Assembly (NCBI GenBank): GCA_009841255.1
Contig: VXMD01000067.1
Location: forward strand, 62,001 to 126,000
Direction: 5' to 3'
DNA: 64,000 bases
Origin: Candidatus Poribacteria bacterium
GTDB lineage: Bacteria; Poribacteria; WGA-4E; WGA-3G
The translations under genes were made by a program, and so were the position numbers. A model generated the notes under the pieces. That model was given only the letters and a program-made list of their open reading frames with translations, was not told the origin of the DNA and did no database searches. How positions within the stretch are numbered: the first letter of the stretch is position 1; every line of letters begins with the position of its first letter. Positions 16,706 through 25,554 of this stretch are shown piece after piece.

Positions 16706-18361
16706 ATGAAGACCCAGATTTCTATTTTAAGTGCAGTATACCTCATCAGTTGCTTTGCAATTGCTGGGGTGTTAACCCCTGCCGCTGCGGATTACGATTA
16801 CTACGCGGATCGATTGAGTCGAGAGCATCGCGTTGCAAATGATGTTGATGAATGGATAGAACGTGGGAATGCGACAATTACCGCCAGTCCGCGTTTTGAA
16901 GATGGCGTTCGACTCACCGCTTGGGCAAATGCTGCCGAGGACGCGAATAACTACGAATTCGCGATTGCCAGCGCGGTATATCTCTTTGAAATTCCAACAG
17001 GGACCCAGTACATCGAAATTTTGGTGAGGTATCGAGGGGAACCCCATCATCTGGAGATTGAAGACTACGAAGAACCAATCGCGGGACGTGTTTGGATTCG
17101 TAACACTCAGCGCGAGACGACCCGTCGCGGCTATCACGACGAGAATGCTAAGGAGACACGCTACGGGGACACCTTTGTCCTACGAGCAAAAAATCGTTCT
17201 GAACTCATTAAGATTCCTGCAGTGGGTCACATCAAAAATGGATGGATGGAACTTCATATCGTCGCAGAGGGTGGGGAACAGATTGACGTAGAGCATCTTG
17301 AGGTATCTACTTATCGGAGACAACCGAAGGTTAAAGTGATTCAGCGGTACACACCGGCTTATCGTTGGCGCCCGTGGCACCGTTACACTTATCTTTATTT
17401 TTACGATGGTCCGATCTATTACGCGACGGACTACGACTATTATCTCCGATGGAGTTACCCCATCTACGATCACCACTATCTCTCGATCCGTTCATATTAC
17501 GGCGGATATCTTGGACGCTACCGTAGGTATTATTCGGGTGCTTACTACCGCGGTTATTCACCGTATTACGGTTCTTACGGAGGTTACTATCGCGGTACAC
17601 CGAAGGTTTATCAGCGGCGAACGCGTTTGAATCGGTGGAGCACCCAGCATGAAACAGCGCGCCGGCAATACAGTCGCAGTCGATTAGCTGCGAACGGTCG
17701 TCATGGAGAACGAACAACGGTCAGGAGAAACATCCGCACCGCGCTTGAAAATCACCGAAGGCAGGCCCCGGCGACAACAGAACGGATGGCGCGTCAGTCA
17801 ATTATTTTGGAGAAACAGCGCTCGCGTGCTTCAGCATCAGCACTGCAGCGGAGTAATGTCAGGCGGAGTACATACTCTGGGAGCGCACTTAGCAAACAGC
17901 GGCGTTATCCAAGTGAGACGACACAGCGAGCGAGCAGTTATAGAAGTTCCGTAGAGAGACAGCGGACGACCCCACTTTATAGACGTTCGACTTCCTCTTC
18001 AACTCGGTCATTCTCGTCTGGTACCAGCAATGACTCACGTTTAAAGTATAGGAGTTCGACATCGAGTTCGACGCGCTCGCGTTCAAGCATAAACCGTTCG
18101 AGTTCGACGTCAAGTCCGAGTTCAACGCGCTCACGTTCAAGCGTCAGCCGTTCAACTGAGAGGTCCCGTATAAGTCGTTCAAGTTCAAGTTCGAGTTCGA
18201 CGCGCTCGCGTTCAAGCATCAGCCGTTCCTCTTCTACAAAGACTCGGACGCGCCCGACGACATCAAGTTCGAGTTCATCGCGTAGCAGCTCAAGTAGTAG
18301 TAAGAAGGATGACGATGATAATCGCAGTCGGACAACGGAACGGACGAAACGGAGACGTTAA
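16706..18361 (+). CDS. Low-complexity secreted protein: Tyr/Gly-rich middle, Arg-Ser-rich tail
   Basis: The start at ATG 16706 follows AGGAGGAGG; longer in-frame starts would include that site. The 551-residue protein has a signal peptide (1-27, ending TPAAA), a folded-looking region (~30-220) of beta character, and a Tyr/Gly/Arg-rich segment (~225-320; units like YYSGAYYRGYSPYYG). A basic segment precedes a tail of about 150 residues dominated by Ser and Arg (TRSRSSINRSSS, TRSRSSVSRS) ending in DDDDNRSRTTERTKRRR. The DNA of the tail contains tandem imperfect repeats at 18000-18230. The composition suggests a cell-surface, matrix or nucleic-acid-binding protein; no family is recognised. Confidence 0.7.
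   Translation: MKTQISILSAVYLISCFAIAGVLTPAAADYDYYADRLSREHRVANDVDEWIERGNATITASPRFEDGVRLTAWANAAEDANNYEFAIASAVYLFEIPTGTQYIEILVRYRGEPHHLEIEDYEEPIAGRVWIRNTQRETTRRGYHDENAKETRYGDTFVLRAKNRSELIKIPAVGHIKNGWMELHIVAEGGEQIDVEHLEVSTYRRQPKVKVIQRYTPAYRWRPWHRYTYLYFYDGPIYYATDYDYYLRWSYPIYDHHYLSIRSYYGGYLGRYRRYYSGAYYRGYSPYYGSYGGYYRGTPKVYQRRTRLNRWSTQHETARRQYSRSRLAANGRHGERTTVRRNIRTALENHRRQAPATTERMARQSIILEKQRSRASASALQRSNVRRSTYSGSALSKQRRYPSETTQRASSYRSSVERQRTTPLYRRSTSSSTRSFSSGTSNDSRLKYRSSTSSSTRSRSSINRSSSTSSPSSTRSRSSVSRSTERSRISRSSSSSSSTRSRSSISRSSSTKTRTRPTTSSSSSSRSSSSSSKKDDDDNRSRTTERTKRRR
18000..18240 (+). repeat. Imperfect tandem repeats encoding Arg/Ser tail
   Basis: Units built on TCGACGCGCTCGCGTTCAAG recur about every 60 bp with base changes (near 18070, 18125 and 18200). 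They encode the TRSRSS motif and point to expansion by slippage or unequal recombination. Confidence 0.65.
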
Positions 18362-18382
18362 TAAGTCTATTAGGAGTAGTAT

Positions 18383-18416
18383 AGGCTTTGCGCAGCTTTT
18401 TAGGTGCGTAAAGCCT
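18383..18416 (+). terminator. Hairpin after the Arg/Ser-rich gene
   Basis: AGGCTTTGCGCA pairs with TGCGTAAAGCCT (12 pairs, one G-T) around a 10-nt loop that contains five T. No T-run follows, so it may be a weak terminator. It ends 10 bp before the next gene. Confidence 0.5.
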
Positions 18417-18426
18417 TCATATTCAG

Positions 18427-18990
18427 ATGCGATTTTTGTTAATTACATCACTATTGTTGTTGAGCCTCCACGCCGGTTTCGCGCAGGAGGCTGAAAATGG
18501 TACGGATACCGAGCAACAATCACCTGAAGCGGTGGCAGAGGAGAACCTCGTTTCACCGATTGGGGCTATGGTGCGTTCTGCGATTTTTCCGGGATGGGGA
18601 CAATTTTATAGCCGTGGTTATATCCGCGGTAGTTTCACTATTCTGGGCATAGGGGGTTCTGTTGTGGGTGCGTTGTTGGCACAACGCTCTTTTATGGATC
18701 GTTACAATGCCTACGCAACGTATGCGAGTTTGTATCCGAATGACGATCAAGGTGTGTTAGACAGGTACGAATATGCGAATCAGCGTTACAAACTGAGGAT
18801 GTTTTTTCTGTATACGGGTATCGGTGTCTGGGTTTACAGTCTTATCGATTCCTATGTTGGTGCTAATTTTTACAATGCCACAACATTAATTAAGTCTATT
18901 GAACAGGATGCACAGGATATTGAAAAATTGGGGATTGAGGTCGGGGCAACCCCATCACGTCTTTATTTGGGTATTGTTAAAACCTTTTAA
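18427..18990 (+). CDS. DUF5683-like exported membrane protein
   Basis: A 187-residue protein with a signal peptide (1-19), a short acidic linker, and then VSPIGAMVRSAIFPGWGQFYSRGYIRG, the SP-A-x-x-S-x-x-PGxGQ signature of the DUF5683 group, split here over residues ~42-68. Two hydrophobic helices follow (~70-85 and ~130-150). Function is unknown in the family; members are found near envelope and assembly genes. The gene sits 10 bp after a hairpin and 19 bp before a lipoprotein gene. Confidence 0.7.
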   Translation: MRFLLITSLLLLSLHAGFAQEAENGTDTEQQSPEAVAEENLVSPIGAMVRSAIFPGWGQFYSRGYIRGSFTILGIGGSVVGALLAQRSFMDRYNAYATYASLYPNDDQGVLDRYEYANQRYKLRMFFLYTGIGVWVYSLIDSYVGANFYNATTLIKSIEQDAQDIEKLGIEVGATPSRLYLGIVKTF

Positions 18991-19009
18991 ATTAAGGAGG
19001 GTACTTATT

Positions 19010-19570
19010 ATGTTCAGGGCTTTTGCAAAAGTCACCGGCGTACTCATCTTACTCATAGGTTTTATGGGGTGTGGGGACGCCGAAAAGGTAGGTCAGGTTC
19101 CGCCTGAAGAGATGCTTCAAATCAATAAAGTCTTAGACCGATGGCGCCAAGGTTATGAGACGGAAGATGTTAACTCTTATATCGGCACTTTTTGGGAAGA
19201 CGGTTTCCTCTATGTCTCTGATATGGGAACAGACGGGGACAAAACAGACGATTTGGAGTTTGATGACATTCGTCAGGAACGGGATGCCGCGACTCGGGTC
19301 TTTGAGAAGTTTCAGGACATCGAGATAGAACTCTCTGTCCCACCAGAAATTTCTATGAATGACGATGGCAGCCAAGCGGAAGTACGAAATCACTACAGAA
19401 TCCAACTTTTCATCTCCGATGGACATTCACTTGAGGGTGGATTTAGTGGTGTGTACGCCGAAGGGGACAACCTTTTTATTTTTGAAAAAAGAAACGATGA
19501 ATGGCGTATCGTTGAATGGCATGACGAAGCCTTTAACGAAGAGGAAATTCGTATAGCCAACAACCTATAG
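19010..19570 (+). CDS. NTF2/SnoaL-like lipoprotein
   Basis: ATG 19010 follows AAGGAGGG at proper spacing; the longer frame overlaps the previous gene and was rejected. The 186-residue product starts with a lipobox (LLIGFMGCGD). The mature part has the layout of an NTF2-like/DUF4440 fold: an N-terminal helix (INKVLDRWRQGYETEDVNSY), then FWEDGFLYVS, and C-terminal strands ending DEWRIVEWHDE. Such domains bind small ligands or act as dimer modules. The specific role is unknown. Confidence 0.7.
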   Translation: MFRAFAKVTGVLILLIGFMGCGDAEKVGQVPPEEMLQINKVLDRWRQGYETEDVNSYIGTFWEDGFLYVSDMGTDGDKTDDLEFDDIRQERDAATRVFEKFQDIEIELSVPPEISMNDDGSQAEVRNHYRIQLFISDGHSLEGGFSGVYAEGDNLFIFEKRNDEWRIVEWHDEAFNEEEIRIANNL

Positions 19571-19630
19571 GCTTGAAAAAAAGGAGGGGTAATGTCTTGC
19601 CCAAGCATTGGGTGAGAATTCCACACGTTC

Positions 19631-21055
19631 ATGTCGCAACAGGAGGAACATCTCCGCGATTATCTTCAATTGATCCGAAAGCATGATTTTACACTTTGTT
19701 TGAGTGTTTTGTTGGTGTTAGGAACCGCCTTGGTTATCTCACTCCGCTTGCCTAAAACGTATGCCGCTTCTACTTTAATGTTATTCGTCCAACCTAATAC
19801 AACATCTGCCTTGCCTTCAACGAACCTATTTCAAAGCGTGCTCTCTGGTGGTGTTGACCGACGGGAAATGGAGACAATCAGTGCTCGATTTTCCACAGAA
19901 TCAATGCTAAAAGCGGCAGTAGACAATCTCGAAGAGAGTGGTAACGCTGAGGCAGTTTCTCTCCTTCCACCGGCAGGTAAACTCAAACGAATGCTGAAGG
20001 CTCAGCTAAATCCAGATGCCGATTATATCAACCTTTCGCTTGCTTTGACTGAGGTGGAGGGAGGGGAGCGCAATGCGGCTCTTCTCGTTAATCAGCTCGC
20101 AGAAGATATGAAAACACTGAGGCGTGGACATGAAGAGATAAAACTCAAAAAGCGGATGGAGCTTCTCGAAAATAAACGACAAGAAATCCAAACCGAAATA
20201 GAGAAAGATTCTGACGCTCTGCTGGTATATGTTCGCGAAAATGGCAGCCCGGAAACATGGGTCCCGACGCTTACGAATTTACTTCAACGCCATGCCAGTG
20301 TCCGAGAAAACTTGGAAACTAATCAACAGCAACTTCATGCGACGCGTATTCACATCGCCTATCTACAGGAACAACTCAACCTCTTACCAGAGCAGACGAA
20401 GATATCAGAAACCACATCCTACGACCCCGTTTGGCTTTTTCAGCAAGAGAAACTCTTCAACCTTGAATCGCAACGTGCTGCGGATACGGAACAGGTAGGC
20501 AAAACTGCCTCAGAGTTGAAGGGACTTGACGCCCAAATTGCTGAAATCCGCGAAAAAAGTGCTAAAACCTCCCCTACGGCTACCACTGTTACTTCCGGCA
20601 CCTCTGCCCATTATACTTATATAAAGAATCAGCTGTTGGCGTTTGTTCCGAGTCTGTCGCGTTATGAAAACGCTGTAGAACGCCTTAAGCAGGAACTCAG
20701 CACGTTGGAAACTGAATTGGCGCGCATGCTGGAACAGATTCCAGAAAACCAGATAACCCTTACGCGGATGGGAGCCAAAATTCAGAAAACGAATGAACTT
20801 GCTGAAGAGATTGCGAAACGGTTACTCGAAGCTGAAATATTATATGCTGAATCCAAGTTAAATACCGCACGCAACCAGATAGGTGGTATTGAAATCATTG
20901 ACCGCGCCGTCCCAAGAAAAATTCCGGTTCGTCCTCAACTTAGGTTCATTTTGGTGATCGCGGGAATTGCGGGTCTATCCTTGGGTGTTACGACCGCCTT
21001 GCTTATCGAATATTTCAACAAAAATCCTGAGAATCTAAGAGATTCAATGCTCTAA
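19631..21055 (+). CDS. Wzz/chain-length-determinant-like polysaccharide co-polymerase
   Basis: A 474-residue protein with a membrane helix near each end (about 20-38: LCLSVLLVLGTALVISLRL; about 440-462: FILVIAGIAGLSLGVTTALL) and a long coiled-coil periplasmic part between them. A Pro-containing segment (VPRKIPVRPQ) precedes the second helix. This is the Wzz/BY-kinase-activator layout (PCP family), which sets the chain length of O-antigen or capsule. No kinase domain is attached and no polysaccharide genes are adjacent. The ribosome site is weak; the start is the only Met near the helix. Confidence 0.75.
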   Translation: MSQQEEHLRDYLQLIRKHDFTLCLSVLLVLGTALVISLRLPKTYAASTLMLFVQPNTTSALPSTNLFQSVLSGGVDRREMETISARFSTESMLKAAVDNLEESGNAEAVSLLPPAGKLKRMLKAQLNPDADYINLSLALTEVEGGERNAALLVNQLAEDMKTLRRGHEEIKLKKRMELLENKRQEIQTEIEKDSDALLVYVRENGSPETWVPTLTNLLQRHASVRENLETNQQQLHATRIHIAYLQEQLNLLPEQTKISETTSYDPVWLFQQEKLFNLESQRAADTEQVGKTASELKGLDAQIAEIREKSAKTSPTATTVTSGTSAHYTYIKNQLLAFVPSLSRYENAVERLKQELSTLETELARMLEQIPENQITLTRMGAKIQKTNELAEEIAKRLLEAEILYAESKLNTARNQIGGIEIIDRAVPRKIPVRPQLRFILVIAGIAGLSLGVTTALLIEYFNKNPENLRDSML

Positions 21056-21119
21056 TTTCAAAGTTTTACAGCCGATTCTCAGGCTCAGACGCCTTATATT
21101 GATGGCTGTATGAAAAAAA

Positions 21120-21149
21120 ATGTCAATTTTTCTCAAAATGTAGTATAAT
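21120..21149 (+). promoter_or_regulatory. Promoter-like site with perfect -10
   Basis: ATGTCA (four of six -35 matches), 18 bp, TATAAT. It would transcribe the hairpin-rich part of the gene-free region. Confidence 0.4.
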
Positions 21150-21460
21150 TATAGTACGCCTAATGTGCAGTGTTGCATGACTTGTTTGCTGCCATTGTGA
21201 GAATACTTACAAATTTATACCAGGATCCATCATTATTTGGGTCCTAAGACAATACAACTTTATTATCTACTTTCTATTGTCTTTGGGTGTCTTCAGGAAG
21301 ACAGTAGTTGTCAAAATGATCCTTATATTAGGGGCTCACCCCACAGCACTTTGTGGGATAATTACTTGGGCACCCGCGGGAGTGACGTGTAGATCACGAA
21401 GCGACTCATCTTCAAGATGGGCGAAAAATCGAAAATAAAATGGCGCTGATATAATTAAAC

Positions 21461-21488
21461 TTGAAAAATATGACGTTTGTGGTATGAT
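21461..21488 (+). promoter_or_regulatory. Promoter-like site
   Basis: TTGAAA, 16 bp, TATGAT, upstream of the large surface-protein gene. Confidence 0.4.
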
Positions 21489-21534
21489 TATACGAAATTA
21501 CCACCCCAATGTATGCGTTTTTTCTGTTAAAAAC

Positions 21535-21563
21535 TTGACAGAAATTTGAATCAGTGCTATTTT
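21535..21563 (+). promoter_or_regulatory. Likely main promoter of the large surface-protein gene
   Basis: Perfect TTGACA, 17 bp, TATTTT. The leader to ATG 21909 would be about 340 nt. Confidence 0.5.
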
Positions 21564-21908
21564 AAATGCTAAGAACAGTTTTGTGGGCATTTTATCACCT
21601 CTTTATTGAGAATTCTCGCAAAACAAACCCTTAATTCGTTGGAAGGAGACTTGCTTTTTGCAGGCTTCGCATGGTGTTCACGACTTTATGGATACGCGCC
21701 TGGCGGTAACGGGTAAAGGACGAAATTGAAATGATGTTGGTTACATTAACAGAATTTCGGACTTTTCGTTTACATGTAAAGCAATTTCCATCCATTTTTA
21801 AGGTTTTTTGTCGGAAACCGAGGTAGGGACAGCGAAAATGAACACTCATATCGTAGTCCCGTCGCCCAAACATCCGATTCATTATTTCCAAGGAGGAAAA
21901 ACAAAGTA

Positions 21909-24900
21909 ATGAACAGGCTAAAACAATCATTTGATGTTTTACTTGTAGCGACCTGTATCCTGAGTGCTTTTGTGCTTTACGGTTGTGGTGCACAGAGCCT
22001 TGGTCCACAAGAACCCCTATTGCCAACAATTGAGGGGAGTTCTAAATTTTCAGCACGGTTCCAGTTGGAAGAAGAACCGCAGTTCTTCTATGACCTGTTT
22101 GGAAAAGAGCTGCTTGAGGGTAACGAGGTCTATAACTATGTTGAGGAGAAAGAGTTTGACCAAGCGGGTACATTGATTGTTGGTCGGACCGGTCAGCTGG
22201 ATAGCGAACGATTCTCAGCGCAGCTGGATAGAACCGTCTTGACAGAAGACAGTTTCCGCGGTAGATATACCGAGTTTGCTATTGGCGATAGCATGCGTTT
22301 CAAGCCCTCTACATTATTCCCGAATCGCTACATCCTCTACAAAACAGAGTTTGATGGGCTTCGTTGGGATATCTCCTTTGCACAGGAACGCCACCTTTTC
22401 ACGCTCATTAACTCACGTATCTCGAACCCCGTTCAGTTGACAGATGCAGCGGCGAACCTCGCGCCAACGCTCGGGCGTCGAAACGGTTTAAATGAAGATG
22501 CCGGTGTTCGGCATATTGAAAACGCACGACTCGTCGGTTTCCGAGCTCAGGGACTCTTGGGCGACATTTTCCGCGTTGGGTTTACTTATGTCAACCTTCA
22601 CAAAGAACATCCCGAACGCGTTGAGAACCCGATCATGGGTACTGTAGCGAATACACCGCCAGAAGTGATCTCTGTTGTTTTCCGCGATGATTCGCCTGAA
22701 GACAATCACGGTTCCGTTACCCTATTTTCTGGCTATGATGAAGCGAAACATAGCGGTAATATTCAAGGTGGTGTCGGTGCGGCTTTCAAGCAGATGACGG
22801 CTACAGTCATTACACAAGAGTTGGAAGACTTAACACCCGAAGAAATTGAAGATGGTGTTGAACCGAAAGCGCAGCCGGCACAAACACAAAAGATTGATAT
22901 CTTCTCCAGCGATGTCACTCCGATTGATGTAGGGGGACTTCCCTCTGATATTCGTACATCTGGGGATTGGGCACTTGTGGATGGCTTCAATAAAATGAAG
23001 TATGATCTCGTCTTTGCGGACCATGATATCGATCCTCGGACGGTTCAATCGGTCGTTTTTGACATGGTCGTCGCGGGTGATTATAACATTGCTGTTATCG
23101 GATTCAGTGATGCTAACAAGGCTGCTGAAGGTGCAGATCCGTTCGTTGAAGAGTGGATTAAAACCGAAGATGGGCACATTGAAATGCCATATCGCGATGT
23201 TATTCAAGCACCGGGTAACTATGGACAATCCTCGGATTACATTCAGAACCGCGATGCCCGCTTTGATAATCCAGATAGCTGGACAGGCGAAGGTAGACCG
23301 CGCAAAGTTCGGTATCGCTATGGCGCGGCGCGCGCGGCACTTCTCTACGGACTTGACTTAGAAGGTACTGTCGGCAACGTTTTCGTTCGTGCGCATTACT
23401 CTATCAACGGTAAATATAAGCAGTATCCGACGATCCCCAAAGATCAGACTGGATTTAGCAGACTTACACCGACTATTATAGGTGAGGATGGTGAGGAAGA
23501 AACGGGTGTTTCTGTTGATCCGGCAACCGGCTTGCCATTAGACCGGAACGGTGTACCTACCTATTCAGAGACCGAGGGTGAACGCTTTGAAGCAAGGTTG
23601 GGTGGTGACGGAACTGACGAAAGTGGCGACGGAGAAATGGGCAGAGAAACCGCCTGGTTTGTCCAACTCAAATCCCGCTTTGGGAAATTATACCTTGAAG
23701 GGGTCTACTACCATATTGATCCTGGGTACACCACAACCTATCTCAACTTCGGTGCGAATACCGACAGAGACCAACCGTATTCGCTGGAACGAACTCCTGA
23801 ATCCCAGGCTGAAAGAGATCCGTGGGATGAGGTTAATTACGCCCTCATTGAAGATGATGATGATGATGATGACTGGCCCGATGATATTGACTTCGACGGA
23901 GTCCTACCCCGCGCTGATGATAGAGACCAGAATGGCGTTTTGGATTTCCAAGAAGACTTCCTCATCTTTGATGCCGATCCCCCTGTGTTTACCGACCTTG
24001 TCGATCTGAACAACAACGGTACCATCGATTCTCTTGAGGACGACTTTGAACCACAATATGAGTATGGGGTAGACAGGCAAGGATACCATGTCTTCGCTGA
24101 ATATGACCTCCTTGATAACCTTTCACTCAAAGTCGGATGGCTCAATGAAAACGAAGTTTCAAGCCGCCGGAAGAATGATTCCAAATACCTACATGTTACC
24201 TATCAACGTGACATTCCTGATTTTGGAACTGTTCTTTTCCAAAACCGATTCGTCCGCGTACGAGACGATATTCCAGATTACACCATTACCCTGCGTGTCG
24301 GTGAATTGGAGCCTGTTCAAATTTCCGACGAGCTTGATTTCTACAATGCTCGTGTGAATACGACGACACTGCAGTTCCTCTACACCGCTGTTCCTAACCT
24401 CACGCTCGAAGCGAAGTTCCTCGTTGTGCTGCAAAAACAGTTTGAGCAGGATCAGGAAGGCGCGATTTTCTTGGATGTTGAGGGATCAGGAGACGAAGGC
24501 GATCCTCTCAATGCCGATCAACGCGTTGACTTTATGGTCCCTGTTGAGCAGGTTCGAGCCTCCGGTGACAAACGGGAATTCCCATTCTATCCAGACCACG
24601 GAATTAACGCTTTGAATCCTGAGGACCCGGGCTTAATCTATGATGCGGAAAACTGGAAGAAGCGTCGTTACCCCGAACGGGATATTCGTAATCAGCAGAC
24701 GATTCTCAAAGCCAGATACGAAATTCCACTGGGCGATCTCCCCTTCGTTGACAGAATCGGTGAAGATTTGACGCTTACACCGATGGTGAAGTACATTTGG
24801 GACCGCGCTTTCGATCGCGGCGCAGAGGAAATTGGGGATGCCCTTAACCCACGTCTGTTTGTTCCGACTGATGACGAACCCATCGAATACTTGCGCTTCA

Positions 24901-25229
24901 ACCGTAGAAGTCGTGAAGATGTTCTCGGTGTTCGGCTTGATTATCAGTTCACGCAAAGAATGAACATTCTTGGGGGTTTCCAGTACAGGAAGTTCACCAA
25001 CCGGGATAATAACTTCAAACAATATTTGACGAATTTCCCGGAGGATGAGGATGTCCCAGTCCTTTTCCGACCCGATCTGCGAACACGTATCTTTGAAGTC
25101 CAAGCAATCAACCGTGGTGAGTGGCTTGGGTTTAACATTGTTATCCTCGCGGGTTACCGGCGAACCACCATCCTGCTCGACCACACAACGAGTAACACGA
25201 CGTTTGTGCGAGCAATGATGGGTTTCTAA
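21909..25229 (+). CDS. Large outer-membrane/surface protein with calcium-type loops
   Basis: An 1106-residue product, with AAGGAGG 12 nt before the ATG. The N-terminus ends in a lipobox-like VLYGCG (C26). Most of the protein alternates short beta strands (FDGLRWDISFAQE, FRVGFTYVNLH) and it ends with a strand and Phe (TTFVRAMMGF), as outer-membrane barrels do. Around residues 640-720 there is an acidic block (seven Asp in a row) followed by DRDQNGVLDFQED and DLNNNGTIDSLEDD, which read as EF-hand/dockerin-type calcium loops. The next genes encode an ExbB-ExbD-ExbD motor, so an energised outer-membrane role is tempting. No TonB box or plug domain is evident. The lipobox and barrel end are unusual together. 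Confidence 0.6.
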   Translation: MNRLKQSFDVLLVATCILSAFVLYGCGAQSLGPQEPLLPTIEGSSKFSARFQLEEEPQFFYDLFGKELLEGNEVYNYVEEKEFDQAGTLIVGRTGQLDSERFSAQLDRTVLTEDSFRGRYTEFAIGDSMRFKPSTLFPNRYILYKTEFDGLRWDISFAQERHLFTLINSRISNPVQLTDAAANLAPTLGRRNGLNEDAGVRHIENARLVGFRAQGLLGDIFRVGFTYVNLHKEHPERVENPIMGTVANTPPEVISVVFRDDSPEDNHGSVTLFSGYDEAKHSGNIQGGVGAAFKQMTATVITQELEDLTPEEIEDGVEPKAQPAQTQKIDIFSSDVTPIDVGGLPSDIRTSGDWALVDGFNKMKYDLVFADHDIDPRTVQSVVFDMVVAGDYNIAVIGFSDANKAAEGADPFVEEWIKTEDGHIEMPYRDVIQAPGNYGQSSDYIQNRDARFDNPDSWTGEGRPRKVRYRYGAARAALLYGLDLEGTVGNVFVRAHYSINGKYKQYPTIPKDQTGFSRLTPTIIGEDGEEETGVSVDPATGLPLDRNGVPTYSETEGERFEARLGGDGTDESGDGEMGRETAWFVQLKSRFGKLYLEGVYYHIDPGYTTTYLNFGANTDRDQPYSLERTPESQAERDPWDEVNYALIEDDDDDDDWPDDIDFDGVLPRADDRDQNGVLDFQEDFLIFDADPPVFTDLVDLNNNGTIDSLEDDFEPQYEYGVDRQGYHVFAEYDLLDNLSLKVGWLNENEVSSRRKNDSKYLHVTYQRDIPDFGTVLFQNRFVRVRDDIPDYTITLRVGELEPVQISDELDFYNARVNTTTLQFLYTAVPNLTLEAKFLVVLQKQFEQDQEGAIFLDVEGSGDEGDPLNADQRVDFMVPVEQVRASGDKREFPFYPDHGINALNPEDPGLIYDAENWKKRRYPERDIRNQQTILKARYEIPLGDLPFVDRIGEDLTLTPMVKYIWDRAFDRGAEEIGDALNPRLFVPTDDEPIEYLRFNRRSREDVLGVRLDYQFTQRMNILGGFQYRKFTNRDNNFKQYLTNFPEDEDVPVLFRPDLRTRIFEVQAINRGEWLGFNIVILAGYRRTTILLDHTTSNTTFVRAMMGF

Positions 25230-25240
25230 GAAGTGTTTGG

Positions 25241-25273
25241 ATCGCTGGACATGGTCTCTTTGTGTCCAGCGAT
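25241..25273 (+). terminator. Strong hairpin after the large surface-protein gene
   Basis: ATCGCTGGACA pairs perfectly with TGTCCAGCGAT (11 bp) around an 11-nt loop, followed only by TTT. It is placed 12 bp after the stop, as a terminator would be. Confidence 0.65.
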
Positions 25274-25323
25274 TTCGCGTCTCACGATATCACCTGTGCT
25301 GCCATTTTCGATGGAGTTTGGAT

Positions 25324-25453
25324 AAAACTTGCGTAACTTCTGAAGCACTCAGGTGTTATTAATGAGAATGGTGTTGTAACGGGTGGGCGCGGTTTCTGAT
25401 TGCTTTCACCCGCCCTAAAAACTTTTGTAGTTTTTGAAATGCTCAAGTGTTAG
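25324..25453 (+). repeat. Imperfect direct repeat in the leader of the exbB gene
   Basis: A ~36-bp unit beginning AAAACTT and ending CTCARGTGTTA occurs at 25324-25359 and again at 25418-25453, about 72% identical. Between the copies are G/C-rich complementary blocks (GGGTG/CACCC and GGGCG/CGCCC). Confidence 0.45.
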
Positions 25454-25507
25454 CAAAATCGAGTTGTTGGGCAAGGTTCCGACAATACTTTATGAGATGA
25501 CTTGTAA

Positions 25508-25532
25508 AACTTGCCAGCGTATTCGGCAAGTT
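25508..25532 (+). promoter_or_regulatory. Hairpin just upstream of the exbB ribosome site
   Basis: AACTTGCC pairs with GGCAAGTT (8 bp). AAGGAGG starts six bases after the stem (25538), so the hairpin could influence translation initiation or mRNA stability. Confidence 0.5.
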
Positions 25533-25554
25533 ACCCTAAGGAGGATCAGAACGA

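Larger units (their letters stand above)
21056..21908. other. 853-bp gene-free region with several hairpins and promoter-like sites
   Basis: No convincing coding frame is present. Hairpins include AAGACAATA/TATTGTCTT (21246-21283, 9 bp), TGTCTT-CAGG-AAGACA (21288-21303) and CCCACA/TGTGGG (21340-21357). Promoter-like sites are at 21120-21149, 21461-21488 and 21535-21563. It may hold a small RNA plus a long leader for the large surface-protein gene that begins at 21909. No known riboswitch consensus was recognised. Confidence 0.45.

Noticed and set aside
18000-18240. CRISPR-like repeat array
   Set aside because: Repeats are degenerate, in frame, and encode the Arg/Ser tail; there are no unique spacers of even length.
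21631-22029. 132-codon minus ORF at the edge of the gene-free region
   Set aside because: Overlaps the start of the large surface-protein gene; no ribosome site or family.
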